Shown here one piece after another: positions 1 through 6,989 of a stretch of 11,073 bases of DNA. The stretch covers positions 1 to 11,073 of the forward strand of contig JANTGL010000062.1 of NCBI GenBank assembly GCA_024762915.1, written 5' to 3'. The position numbers and the translations under genes were made by a program. Each line of letters opens with the position of its first letter. Position 1 is the first letter of the stretch. This stretch comes from Bacteroidales bacterium (GTDB lineage Bacteria; Bacteroidota; Bacteroidia; Bacteroidales; JAADGE01). Below the pieces are notes generated by a model that did not search any database, was not told the DNA's origin, and was given only the letters and a program-made list of their open reading frames with translations.

Positions 1-94
1 ATAAATATTTTTGAAATATTAAAGTTGTATTTTGTTTTTAGTTAAAAATTCAGTTTTGCACGATTGTTGCATATTTAATAAAAAATTTACGGAT

Positions 95-2218
95 ATGAGA
101 AAATTATTACTTTTTACATTAACTTTTACACTGTCAGCAGTTATCGGTTTTTCACAAAGTGCTAAAAAAGCTGAGAAACTTTTATTGATGAATAATATTC
201 CTGAAGCAATTAAAGCTTATCAGAAATTAGTTGAAAAAGATCCGAATAAGGGAGAATATCATATGAATTTAGGCGAATGCTATGTCAGAACACCTCAAAT
301 CCATGATTTGGCTATTCCTGTATTGCAAAAAGCTGTCAGTATCTTTGAAAAGAAAAAAAAGAAAGAAGCTTTTATCAATGCAAAATTTTTATTGGGGAAA
401 GCATATCATGTCAATTATATGTTTGATGATGCTATTCAAATTTATAATGAATTAATTATCAATAAAGAATATAAAAAATATAAATCAGTAGATATTCTTG
501 AAAATGAGATTAGAGCATGTGAAGCAGCAAAAGCAGAATTCAAGAAACAAAAGAAATTGAAAGTCATATCACCGGGACCGGGAATTAATACCGAATTAAC
601 ACAACATTCACCTGTTTATGTTGAAGATAAAGGCATATTTATTTATACTTCAAAAGAAAAAACAAAATTCAGAACCGAAAAAACTGCAGACGGAGAATAT
701 GACGAAAACATTTTTTTTATTAATATCAATAATGAAAATGATCGTGAACCCGATCCCTATGACAAACCGTTAAACTCAAATGATAATGAGGCAGATTGTT
801 GGGTTTCAAAAGACGGAACTTTTATGTTGCTTTATAAAAACGGCGATATATATCAAAGTGAATTTAAAGGAAATAATTGGTCAAAACCGACTAAATTTAA
901 AGCTGTAAATTCAAAATATAATGAAATGCATGCTTCAATGAATCAAGATAAAACGGTTTGTTATTTTTCGAGTGACAGACCGGGCGGAAGAGGCGGTAAA
1001 GACATTTATTATATTAAAAAGAAAGGCGGAAAATGGTCGGATGCAAAAAATTTAGGACGAAAAATAAATACAAAATTTGATGAAGAAAGTCCTTATATTC
1101 ATGAAGACGGGACATTATATTTTTCATCAAAAGGACATAACTCTATAGGCGGTTATGATATTTTCAGTGCTGCCGGAACGGGTGTCGGAAGATTTTCAAA
1201 ACCTGTAAATCTGGGGATGCCGGTTAACTCCGTAGAAGATGATTTGTTCTACTTTGTTACTAATGATAATAAAATCGCATATTTCATGTCTAAACGACCT
1301 GAGGGGAAAGGACGAGGTGATATTTTTAAAGTAAATTATGCCGATTCTTCTTTATATTATTTAACAATTACCGGCAATGTTACAAACCAAGAACAATCCG
1401 TTTGTAATGTAAGTGTCAGTAATATTGAAAATAAAAGTAATTTTTTCAATTCAAATGTAAATTCAAACGGAGATTTTTCTATTAATGTTAAAAGAGATCA
1501 AAATTATTTTGCCGCTTTAGAATCAAACGGTTATTTTTTTGAAGCACTAACATTTTCAGCTCCTTTCAGTGATGATTATGTTAAGGATATCGGAACATAT
1601 CATCTGAAAAAAATCAATAAAGGGAAAGTTCATAAAATTTATTCAATGGATTTTAATGAGAACAGCGAAACTTTAAATAATGAAAATGAATTATTTTTAA
1701 ATACATTAACTCGGTTTTTAAATTCTAATTCTGATTTGGTTGTAAATTTATACTCGTCTAAAGATGTTGACGAATCAATAGGTAAAATAAGAAAACAAGA
1801 AATTATTAATTATTTAAAATCTCAGGGAATTGAAGAAAATAGAATTTTTGTTGATTTATTGGATTACAATTCTAATAAAGAAGATATTTTAGTTACAGTT
1901 CTTGACAGGCAAAGTGCCGATAATGCTTTCAGCGAAGTCGTTGATAACAACAATACAAATGCTGATGACTTAAACAGCGGAAGTATTAGCGGAGTTTATA
2001 CAATTCAACTCGGAGCATTTAAAAGGAAACTTCCAAATACACACAGATTTTTTAAAAATTTTAGAGGTAAAACAAAAATACGAAACGGAAAAGACGGTTT
2101 GTATCACTATACATACGGTAAATACAAATACAAAACCGATGCTGAAAAATATTTAATTACTGTTCATAAAATGGGTTTCAGGGATGCTTTTATCAGAGAA
2201 CTTGAATGGTATAAATAG
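95..2218 (+). CDS. PorE-like envelope protein: TPR, PD40 propeller, degenerate OmpA-like and SPOR-like C-terminus
   Basis: Predicted 707-aa exported protein. Residues 1-20 form a signal peptide (basic start, hydrophobic LLLFTLTFTLSAVIGF), so the ATG at 95 is preferred over the in-frame TTG at 32, which would bury it. Residues about 25-120 read as TPR-like helices. Residues about 160-415 carry PD40/WD40-like blades with repeated signatures (YFSSDRPGGRGGKDIYY at 290, LYFSSKGHNSIGGYDIF at 341, AYFMSKRPEGKGRGDIF at 395). Residues about 423-503 look like a carboxypeptidase-regulatory-like beta domain. Residues 513-605 resemble a shortened OmpA peptidoglycan-binding domain (KIRKQEIINYLKSQGI recalls the LSxxRAxxVxxYLxxxGI motif). 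Residues 634-705 look like a SPOR domain (VYTIQLGAF start). TPR-PD40-OmpA proteins in this phylum include PorE of the type IX secretion system. A cell-envelope role is likely; the exact function is not shown. A weak -7-like CAGTTTTG lies at 51-58. Confidence 0.8.
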   Translation: MRKLLLFTLTFTLSAVIGFSQSAKKAEKLLLMNNIPEAIKAYQKLVEKDPNKGEYHMNLGECYVRTPQIHDLAIPVLQKAVSIFEKKKKKEAFINAKFLLGKAYHVNYMFDDAIQIYNELIINKEYKKYKSVDILENEIRACEAAKAEFKKQKKLKVISPGPGINTELTQHSPVYVEDKGIFIYTSKEKTKFRTEKTADGEYDENIFFININNENDREPDPYDKPLNSNDNEADCWVSKDGTFMLLYKNGDIYQSEFKGNNWSKPTKFKAVNSKYNEMHASMNQDKTVCYFSSDRPGGRGGKDIYYIKKKGGKWSDAKNLGRKINTKFDEESPYIHEDGTLYFSSKGHNSIGGYDIFSAAGTGVGRFSKPVNLGMPVNSVEDDLFYFVTNDNKIAYFMSKRPEGKGRGDIFKVNYADSSLYYLTITGNVTNQEQSVCNVSVSNIENKSNFFNSNVNSNGDFSINVKRDQNYFAALESNGYFFEALTFSAPFSDDYVKDIGTYHLKKINKGKVHKIYSMDFNENSETLNNENELFLNTLTRFLNSNSDLVVNLYSSKDVDESIGKIRKQEIINYLKSQGIEENRIFVDLLDYNSNKEDILVTVLDRQSADNAFSEVVDNNNTNADDLNSGSISGVYTIQLGAFKRKLPNTHRFFKNFRGKTKIRNGKDGLYHYTYGKYKYKTDAEKYLITVHKMGFRDAFIRELEWYK

Positions 2219-2231
2219 AAACAGATGAGCT

Positions 2232-2275
2232 TAACAAAAAAAGACTTTCCGGGAACGGAAAGTCTTTTTTTGTTA
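2232..2275. terminator. Bidirectional intrinsic terminator between convergent genes
   Basis: A perfect inverted repeat of 18 bp pairs 2233-2250 with 2257-2274 (19 bp counting T2232-A2275) around the 6-nt loop GGGAAC. The stem has a GC-containing top (GACTTTCC/GGAAAGTC) and an A7/T7 base, so each strand gives a hairpin followed by a U run. It lies 14 nt after the stop of the + strand gene and 17 nt after the stop of the - strand gene, which suits termination in both directions. Confidence 0.9.
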
Positions 2276-2291
2276 TAATAAAAACAAAAAC

Positions 2292-3515
2292 TTAGTTTGC
2301 ATAAGTTCCGTTTTGTAATTTTTCATGAATTTCTTTAAAAGCATCAATTGTTTTGTCTACATGCTCTTGCTCGTGTGATGCAGTAGGTATTAATCGTAAC
2401 ATGATTTTACCTTTAGGAATAACGGGATAAACAACGGCAGAACAAAAAATACCGTAATTTTCGCGAAGGTCTTTAGTTATTTTAATAACCAGTGTGTCAT
2501 CACCGTCAAAAAATACGGGAGTAACGGGAGATTCAGTATCACCCAGATTAAAACCGTTTTCTTTTAAACCTTTTTGTAATGTATTTACGATTGACCAAAG
2601 TTTATCTTTTTGTTTTGTATCTCTTTTTATAATTTCAAGACGTTTTAATGCACCGAAAACCATAGGCATGGGCAGTGATTTTGCAAATATTTGCGAGCGC
2701 ATGGTGTATCTTAAATAATCAATAATCGGTTTCGGACCCGAAACAAAAGCACCGATACCGGCCATTGATTTTGCAAACGTACCGAAATAAATATCAACTT
2801 TATCTTGAACACCGTAATGTTCTCCTGTTCCGGCACCGGTTTTACCCATTGTTCCGAAACCGTGAGCATCGTCAATAAATAAACGGAATTCGTATTTATC
2901 TTTTAAATCGGTAATCCCTTTTAAATTTCCTAAATCGCCTTCCATTCCGAAAACGCCTTCCGTGATAACTAATACACCGCCGTTATTTCTCTTAGCAACG
3001 CGTGTAGCATGTTTTAATTGTTTATCCAAACTTTCCATATCGTTGTGTTTAAACACAAAACGTTTTCCCATATGCAATCTGGAACCGTCTAAAATACAAG
3101 CGTGAGAGTCCGAATCATAAACAATGACATCATTTCTGTCAACCAATGAATCAATAATTGAAACCATTCCCTGATAACCGTAATTAAGAAGATATCCACT
3201 TTCTTTACTTACAAAATCAGCAAGTTTTTGCTCCAAATCTTCATGATATTTTGTATTTCCGCTCATCATTCGGGCACCCATCGGGTATGCCATTCCCCAT
3301 TCAACGGCTGCTTCTCCGTCTGCTTTTCTGACTTCGGGTAAATTTGCTAATCCGAGATAATTGTTTATACTCCAAGTGATTACATCTTTACCTTGAAATG
3401 TCATAACGGGAGCAATTTCGCCTTCCAATTTCGGGAATGTCATATATCCGTGTACGGATGCTTGATATTTTCCTAAATCGGTTTTTGATGTGTCTAATTT
3501 TTTGAATATATCCAC
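2292..3515 (-). CDS. PLP-dependent alpha-oxoamine synthase (serine palmitoyltransferase / cysteate acyltransferase-like)
   Basis: 407-aa fold-type I PLP enzyme of the family that includes serine palmitoyltransferase (SPT), BioF, HemA and Kbl. These enzymes condense an amino acid with an acyl thioester and release CO2. Visible family residues are H138 (DSDSHAC, stacks on PLP), D215 and H218 (DDAHGFG), and Schiff-base lysine K249 (GTFAKSMAGIGAF). The N-terminal HGYMTFPKLEG and NNYLGLANLPEVRK stretches resemble SPT-like proteins common in Bacteroidota more than Kbl or BioF. The same group includes cysteate fatty-acyltransferases that make capnine, so the amino acid substrate cannot be fixed from sequence. 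The start is GTG at 3515: an in-frame TAA lies 12 nt upstream, AAGG sits just before it, and the MDIFKKL start fits the family. Divergent from the sulfate assimilation cluster. Kbl (glycine C-acetyltransferase) is the main alternative. Confidence 0.85.
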   Translation of the reverse strand: MDIFKKLDTSKTDLGKYQASVHGYMTFPKLEGEIAPVMTFQGKDVITWSINNYLGLANLPEVRKADGEAAVEWGMAYPMGARMMSGNTKYHEDLEQKLADFVSKESGYLLNYGYQGMVSIIDSLVDRNDVIVYDSDSHACILDGSRLHMGKRFVFKHNDMESLDKQLKHATRVAKRNNGGVLVITEGVFGMEGDLGNLKGITDLKDKYEFRLFIDDAHGFGTMGKTGAGTGEHYGVQDKVDIYFGTFAKSMAGIGAFVSGPKPIIDYLRYTMRSQIFAKSLPMPMVFGALKRLEIIKRDTKQKDKLWSIVNTLQKGLKENGFNLGDTESPVTPVFFDGDDTLVIKITKDLRENYGIFCSAVVYPVIPKGKIMLRLIPTASHEQEHVDKTIDAFKEIHEKLQNGTYAN

Positions 3516-3556
3516 GACCTTGATTTATAATTAATAAATATTGTTTTTTGAGATTG

Positions 3557-3564
3557 CAAATATA
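3557..3564 (-). promoter_or_regulatory. Bacteroidota -7 box for the alpha-oxoamine synthase gene
   Basis: Read on the - strand the sequence is TATATTTG, an exact match to the Bacteroidota -7 consensus TAnnTTTG. It would place transcription start near 3550, leaving a leader of about 35 nt before the GTG start. No convincing -33 TTTG is visible about 19-21 nt upstream, so the call rests on the -7 box and position. Confidence 0.5.
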
Positions 3565-3626
3565 GAAATTTTTACATCTATCAGGAATATTAAAAAACAT
3601 AATTTTTTACAGATAAGCAAAATTAG

Positions 3627-3634
3627 TATCTTTG
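3627..3634 (+). promoter_or_regulatory. Bacteroidota -7 box for the VOC-cysH-cysD-cysN cluster
   Basis: TATCTTTG matches TAnnTTTG exactly, with a T-rich TTTTTT at 3603-3608 about 18 nt upstream as a weak -33 region. The start of transcription would be near 3641, leaving a leader of about 90 nt before the ATG at 3731. That is long enough for leader-level control, but no riboswitch fold was recognised in it. Confidence 0.5.
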
Positions 3635-3730
3635 CAGCTTATTTAAAAAAACGGATTTTTGCTTACAGTTTGATGAATGAATAAATCTTGATATTCGGAA
3701 TTCAATGTTTGTAGATTTTAAGCAAATAAG

Positions 3731-4810
3731 ATGACATATTATATAAGCGGAATACAACAAATCGGGGTCGGTGTTACCGATGTTAATAAATCCTGGAAAT
3801 GGTATCGTGAAAATTTGGGATTTGATATTCCCGTAGTAGATGCACCCGGAACAGCCGAAAAAATGCTGAAATATACCGGAGGACAACCGCAGGAAAGACA
3901 CGCAATTATTGCCGTTAATATTCAAGGAGGCGGCGGTTTGGAAATTTGGCAATATTTAACACGCGAACCGAAACAAGCCGATTTTCAAATTCAAGCCGGA
4001 GATTTGGGTGTGTATGCAACTAAGATTAAAAGTTCTCAAATTGAAAAAGCATACGAGGATTTAACAGAAAAAAAAGTAAAACTTTTAAGCGGTTTGGAAA
4101 AAGATCCGAAAGGAAATAAACATTTCTTTTTTGAAGACCCCTACGGAAATGTTTTTCAGATGGTTGAAAGTAATATAATTTTTCACAAATCAAAAGCATT
4201 ATCAGGGGGTGTTTTCGGAGCAATAATAGGTGTTACGGATATCGAAAAATCCATTCGTTTTTACTCCGATGTTTTGGGATATGATACCATTGAATATCAC
4301 GAATCAGATGTTTTTGAAGATTTTTCCGGAATAAAAAGAGGTGATAAAAAATTTGACAGAGTTTTATTAAGTCACAGCAAACCAAGAGAAGGAGCTTTCA
4401 GTAATTTGCTCGGTTCGGGACAAATAGAATTAATTAAAGTTCATGATGAAGAACCTAAGAAAATCTATGAAGGACGTTTTTGGGGTGATCCGGGCTTTAT
4501 TCAAATTTGTTTTGACGTTCGAAATATGAAAGCTTTTAAAGAACATTGCAGTAAAACCGGTTATCCGTTTACGGTTGACAGTAATCCTGAAATATATGAA
4601 ACCGGCGGAAAAATATTTGATATGGGAGAAGCTTCGGGGCATTTTACTTATACGGAAGATCCGGACGGTACATTAATTGAATTTGTAGAAACACATAAAA
4701 TACCGATTGTTAAAAAAATGGGTTTGGATTTAAATTTAATGAAACGAAAACCTGAAAAAGCATTGCCCGATTGGATGTTAAAAACCTTGGCTTGGAACAG
4801 AGTGAAATAA
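3731..4810 (+). CDS. Two-domain VOC-superfamily protein (glyoxalase/dioxygenase fold), function unknown
   Basis: 359-aa cytoplasmic protein made of two vicinal-oxygen-chelate domains, residues about 5-150 and 160-322. Each starts with a VxD plus amphipathic helix pattern (GVTDVNKSWKWYRENLGF; GVTDIEKSIRFYSDVLGY) and ends with the DPxG signature (EDPYGNVFQMVE; EDPDGTLIEFVE). The usual VOC metal ligands are only partly present. Domain 1 has Q10 at the first His site, E71, and Q143 at the final Glu site. Domain 2 has G163 at the first His site, E233, Q258 at the second His site, and E317. The protein may therefore bind metal atypically, in one domain only, or not at all. It opens the sulfate assimilation cluster, with cysH starting 11 nt after its stop. 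4-hydroxyphenylpyruvate dioxygenase also has paired VOC domains, but its C-terminal signature was not recognised here. The ATG start directly precedes the first beta strand. Confidence 0.75.
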   Translation: MTYYISGIQQIGVGVTDVNKSWKWYRENLGFDIPVVDAPGTAEKMLKYTGGQPQERHAIIAVNIQGGGGLEIWQYLTREPKQADFQIQAGDLGVYATKIKSSQIEKAYEDLTEKKVKLLSGLEKDPKGNKHFFFEDPYGNVFQMVESNIIFHKSKALSGGVFGAIIGVTDIEKSIRFYSDVLGYDTIEYHESDVFEDFSGIKRGDKKFDRVLLSHSKPREGAFSNLLGSGQIELIKVHDEEPKKIYEGRFWGDPGFIQICFDVRNMKAFKEHCSKTGYPFTVDSNPEIYETGGKIFDMGEASGHFTYTEDPDGTLIEFVETHKIPIVKKMGLDLNLMKRKPEKALPDWMLKTLAWNRVK

Positions 4811-4821
4811 AAATATTTGTG

Positions 4822-5556
4822 ATGATTAATAAACTGACAAAACATATTAAAAATAAATCACTAAAAGAACAACTTGAATTTCTTTCTGAGGAATTTAAGG
4901 GAAAAATTGCTTTTTCTACAAGTTTCGGACAAGAAGATCAAGTTTTAACAGATATTATTTTCAAAAATAATATACCGATTGAAGTTTTTACCCTTGATAC
5001 CGGACGCATGTTTGAAGAAACATACAAAGTTTGGAATATCACAAATAAAAAATACGGTAAAAAAATAAAAGCATATTTCCCGGCAAAGGAAGACGTTGAA
5101 AAAATGCTTAACGAGAAAGGCATATACAGTTTTTATGATTCAATTGAAAACAGAAAAGAATGCTGCAATATTCGTAAAGTTTTTCCTTTGACAAGAGCAT
5201 TGGGAGAGGTTGATTTATGGATTACCGGATTGCGTGCACAACAATCAGTAACACGTACGGATTTACATTTTTTTGAAAGTAATGATACTTTCGGAGTAAT
5301 AAAATTTAACCCTTTAAAAGATTGGAGTTTTCAAGATGTTTTAAATTATTTGAAAGAAAAAAAAGTGCCTTATAATGAACTGCATGATAAAGGATTTTTA
5401 AGTATCGGATGTGCTCCGTGTACACGTGCGATTAAAGAAGGTGAAGACATCAGAGCGGGCCGTTGGTGGTGGGAAAGTAAAGATAAAAAAGAATGCGGTT
5501 TGCATGTTGAACAACCGGAAGATGTTAAAGTAAAAATAAGTAATTTGAAAATTTAA
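4822..5556 (+). CDS. cysH: Adenylylsulfate (APS) reductase, thioredoxin-dependent, Fe-S type
   Basis: 244-aa cytoplasmic enzyme that reduces activated sulfate to sulfite. The PAPS-reductase fold is shown by SFGQEDQV (34-41), TLDTGRMFEET (58-67) and NPLKDWSFQDVLNYL (163-177). C114-C115 in KECCNIRKV together with C197 and C200 in GCAPC form the CC-Xn-CxxC set that binds [4Fe-4S] in APS-specific reductases. C225 in ECGLH is the C-terminal cysteine that carries the thiosulfonate intermediate. Enzymes using PAPS usually lack the four cluster cysteines, so APS is the expected substrate. The ATG at 4822 is chosen because longer starts (TTG 4771) would run into the end of the VOC gene. About 19 residues follow the ECGLH motif, a short extension. 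It lies 11 nt after the VOC gene and 51 nt before cysD. Confidence 0.93.
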   Translation: MINKLTKHIKNKSLKEQLEFLSEEFKGKIAFSTSFGQEDQVLTDIIFKNNIPIEVFTLDTGRMFEETYKVWNITNKKYGKKIKAYFPAKEDVEKMLNEKGIYSFYDSIENRKECCNIRKVFPLTRALGEVDLWITGLRAQQSVTRTDLHFFESNDTFGVIKFNPLKDWSFQDVLNYLKEKKVPYNELHDKGFLSIGCAPCTRAIKEGEDIRAGRWWWESKDKKECGLHVEQPEDVKVKISNLKI

Positions 5557-5561
5557 TACAG

Positions 5562-5580
5562 AGACAGTTTGTAACTGTTT
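5562..5580. repeat. Small inverted repeat between cysH and cysD
   Basis: ACAGTT (5564-5569) and AACTGT (5573-5578) are a perfect 6-bp inverted repeat with a 3-nt centre TGT, extendable by a G-T and an A-T pair. It lies 27 nt before the cysD start. It could be an operator, an mRNA processing hairpin or chance; it lacks the U run of a terminator. Confidence 0.3.
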
Positions 5581-5607
5581 TGCTATAATAATAACAAACA
5601 AAAATAT

Positions 5608-6513
5608 ATGAATAATTATCATCTTAATCATTTAAGAGAATTAGAAGCAGAATCAATTTTTATTTTCAGAGAAGTTGCTGCTCAATTTGATAATCCGGTA
5701 ATCCTGTTTTCAGGCGGAAAAGATTCCATCGTTATGTTTCATCTTGCCAGAAAAGCTTTTTATCCCGCAAAAGTTCCCATTCCTTTATTGCACATTGACA
5801 CAGGCCATAATTTTGATGAAGCTATTAAATTTCGTGATGATTTGATTGAAAAATACGGTGTAAAATTATATGTCGGATCGGTACAAAGAACCATTGATGA
5901 AGGAAAAGTGCAAGAAGAAACCGGTTACAATGCCAGTCGTAATGTATTGCAAACCACTACATTACTGGATTCAATCGAAGAGTATAAATTTGATGCGGCC
6001 ATGGGCGGCGGAAGACGCGATGAGGAAAAAGCCAGAGCAAAAGAACGTTTCTTTTCTCATCGCGACGAATTCGGACAATGGGATCCCAAAAATCAAAGAC
6101 CTGAACTTTGGAATATTTTTAACGGTAAAAAACGAATGGGTGAACATTTCAGAGTATTCCCTTTGAGTAATTGGACCGAGTTGGACGTTTGGCAATATAT
6201 TTATATGGAAGATATCGAGATTCCGAGTTTATATTTTACACATAGGAGAGAAGTTTTTGAACGAGACGGAGTATTATTGGCAACAGCCCCTTTTATGCAG
6301 TTGAAACCGAATGAAAAAGCAGAAATTCTGGACGTAAGATGTCGTACTATAGGAGATATTACAAATACCGGATTAACTCGATCAAAAGCGGATAATTTAA
6401 AAGATATTATAAATGAAATTGCAGCAGAAAGAACAACGGAAAGAGGTCAACGTTTTGATGACAAGCGTTCTGAAACAGCAATGGAAGACAGAAAAAAAGA
6501 AGGCTATTTTTAA
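5608..6513 (+). CDS. cysD: Sulfate adenylyltransferase subunit 2
   Basis: 301-aa catalytic subunit of bacterial ATP sulfurylase, which with CysN makes APS from sulfate and ATP. The PP-loop SGGKDS is at residues 35-40, followed by LLHIDTGHNFDEAIKFRD (60-77). Other family blocks are AMGGGRRDEEKARAKERFFS, DEFGQWDPKNQRPELWN, FPLSNWTELDVWQYI, and the C-terminal DKRSETAMEDRKKEGYF. Length and both termini match complete family members. The ATG at 5608 immediately precedes the usual HLRELEAESIFI beginning. It normally sits next to cysN, but here a 476-nt stretch with a decayed gene separates them. Confidence 0.97.
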   Translation: MNNYHLNHLRELEAESIFIFREVAAQFDNPVILFSGGKDSIVMFHLARKAFYPAKVPIPLLHIDTGHNFDEAIKFRDDLIEKYGVKLYVGSVQRTIDEGKVQEETGYNASRNVLQTTTLLDSIEEYKFDAAMGGGRRDEEKARAKERFFSHRDEFGQWDPKNQRPELWNIFNGKKRMGEHFRVFPLSNWTELDVWQYIYMEDIEIPSLYFTHRREVFERDGVLLATAPFMQLKPNEKAEILDVRCRTIGDITNTGLTRSKADNLKDIINEIAAERTTERGQRFDDKRSETAMEDRKKEGYF

Positions 6514-6543
6514 TTGGATATTTGAAAATTGAAATTTGGATAT
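6514..6543 (+). repeat. Left flanking repeat of the inserted element (TTGAAATTTG-type)
   Basis: This AT-rich tract starts directly after the cysD stop codon. It holds a direct repeat TTGGATAT (6514-6521 and 6536-6543) and TTGAAATTTG (6529-6538). The latter is the exact reverse complement of CAAATTTCAA at 6934-6943 on the far side of the broken four-helix-bundle gene. The pair may be remnants of terminal inverted repeats or of a simple repeat family. AT-richness lowers the weight of a 10-bp match. Confidence 0.45.
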
Positions 6544-6557
6544 ATTAAAATTTATTA

Positions 6558-6913
6558 ATGTTAACTGTTGAAAAATTAGATATTTATAAATTATCTGAAA
6601 AATTATCAGATTTAATTTGGTATGATTTTGATACTTGGAATAAAAAAATACAAGTAACAATCGGATATTAAATTATTCGTTCAGCTGACAGTATAAGTGC
6701 AAATATTTCAGAAGGATACGGAAGATATACACCGAAAGACAGAACACGATTTTATCTCTATGCAAGAGGTTCATTTGAAGAAACTAAAACTTGGTTAAGG
6801 AAACTTATAAGACGAAAAATATTAATTGAAAAAAAGATTTTACAGTATGAAAAATTAATTAATTAGGACCTAAATTAAATGCGTTTATTAACAAAACACG
6901 AAGCTCTGAATAG
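6558..6913 (+). pseudogene. Broken four-helix-bundle protein gene (S23 rRNA intervening-sequence protein family)
   Basis: Reading from ATG 6558 gives MLTVEKLDIYKLSEKLSDLI and later WNKKIQVTIGY, then TAA at 6669-6671. The same frame continues with IIRSADSISANISEGYGRYT and RFYLYARGSFEETKTWLRKL to TAG at 6864-6866. This is the family pattern (QIIRSADSIxANIxEGxGR), with the conserved Gln codon CAA changed to TAA. After the TAG, another frame restores the usual C-terminus LGPKLNAFINKTRSSE (6863-6910, stop 6911-6913), which implies a 1-nt deletion around 6861-6863. About 118 residues are recoverable, near the family's usual length, so the whole gene is present with two lesions. Free-standing members are frequent in Bacteroidota genomes, their function is poorly known, and the fold is shared with the Avd protein of diversity-generating retroelements. 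The position inside cysD-cysN suggests a past insertion. Confidence 0.85.
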
Positions 6914-6923
6914 ATAATTGTAG

Positions 6924-6971
6924 TTTCAAGTTTCAAATTTCAACAAACAATTTCAGATTTCAAGTTTCAAA
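6924..6971 (+). repeat. Right flanking repeat: TTTCAAGTTTCAAA direct repeats
   Basis: TTTCAAGTTTCAAA occurs at 6924-6937 and again at 6958-6971, with further TTTCAA/TTTCAG units between. Together they form a loose array of TTTCAAR 6-7-mers ending 18 nt before the cysN start. CAAATTTCAA (6934-6943) is inverted relative to TTGAAATTTG on the left flank. No clear target-site duplication was found. Apart from these repeats and the pseudogene, nothing else was recognised in the 6514-6989 gap. Confidence 0.6.
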
Positions 6972-6989
6972 ACACAAATTACAAAAAAC

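Noticed and set aside
32..94. Upstream TTG start extending the first gene by 21 residues
   Set aside because: It would place a non-signal, Cys-containing stretch before a good signal peptide that begins at the ATG at 95.
3623..3952. 109-codon open frame on the - strand over the VOC gene start
   Set aside because: It covers the + strand promoter and the clearly coding VOC N-terminus; its translation shows no known family features.
4771..4821. Upstream TTG start for cysH overlapping the end of the VOC gene
   Set aside because: The extra 17 residues are the VOC 3' end read in another frame, and ATG 4822 gives the normal family N-terminus.
5870..6166. 98-codon open frame on the + strand inside cysD
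   Set aside because: It is a shifted frame of cysD, whose own frame holds all conserved motifs.
6397..6660. 87-codon open frame on the - strand across the cysD end and the cysD-cysN gap
   Set aside because: It lies opposite cysD and the four-helix-bundle remnant and has low-complexity Phe/Ile-rich composition with no recognisable motif.
6514..6989. Transposase, integrase or reverse transcriptase in the cysD-cysN gap
   Set aside because: All frames were read; only the four-helix-bundle remnant is recognisable, so no autonomous mobile element is called.
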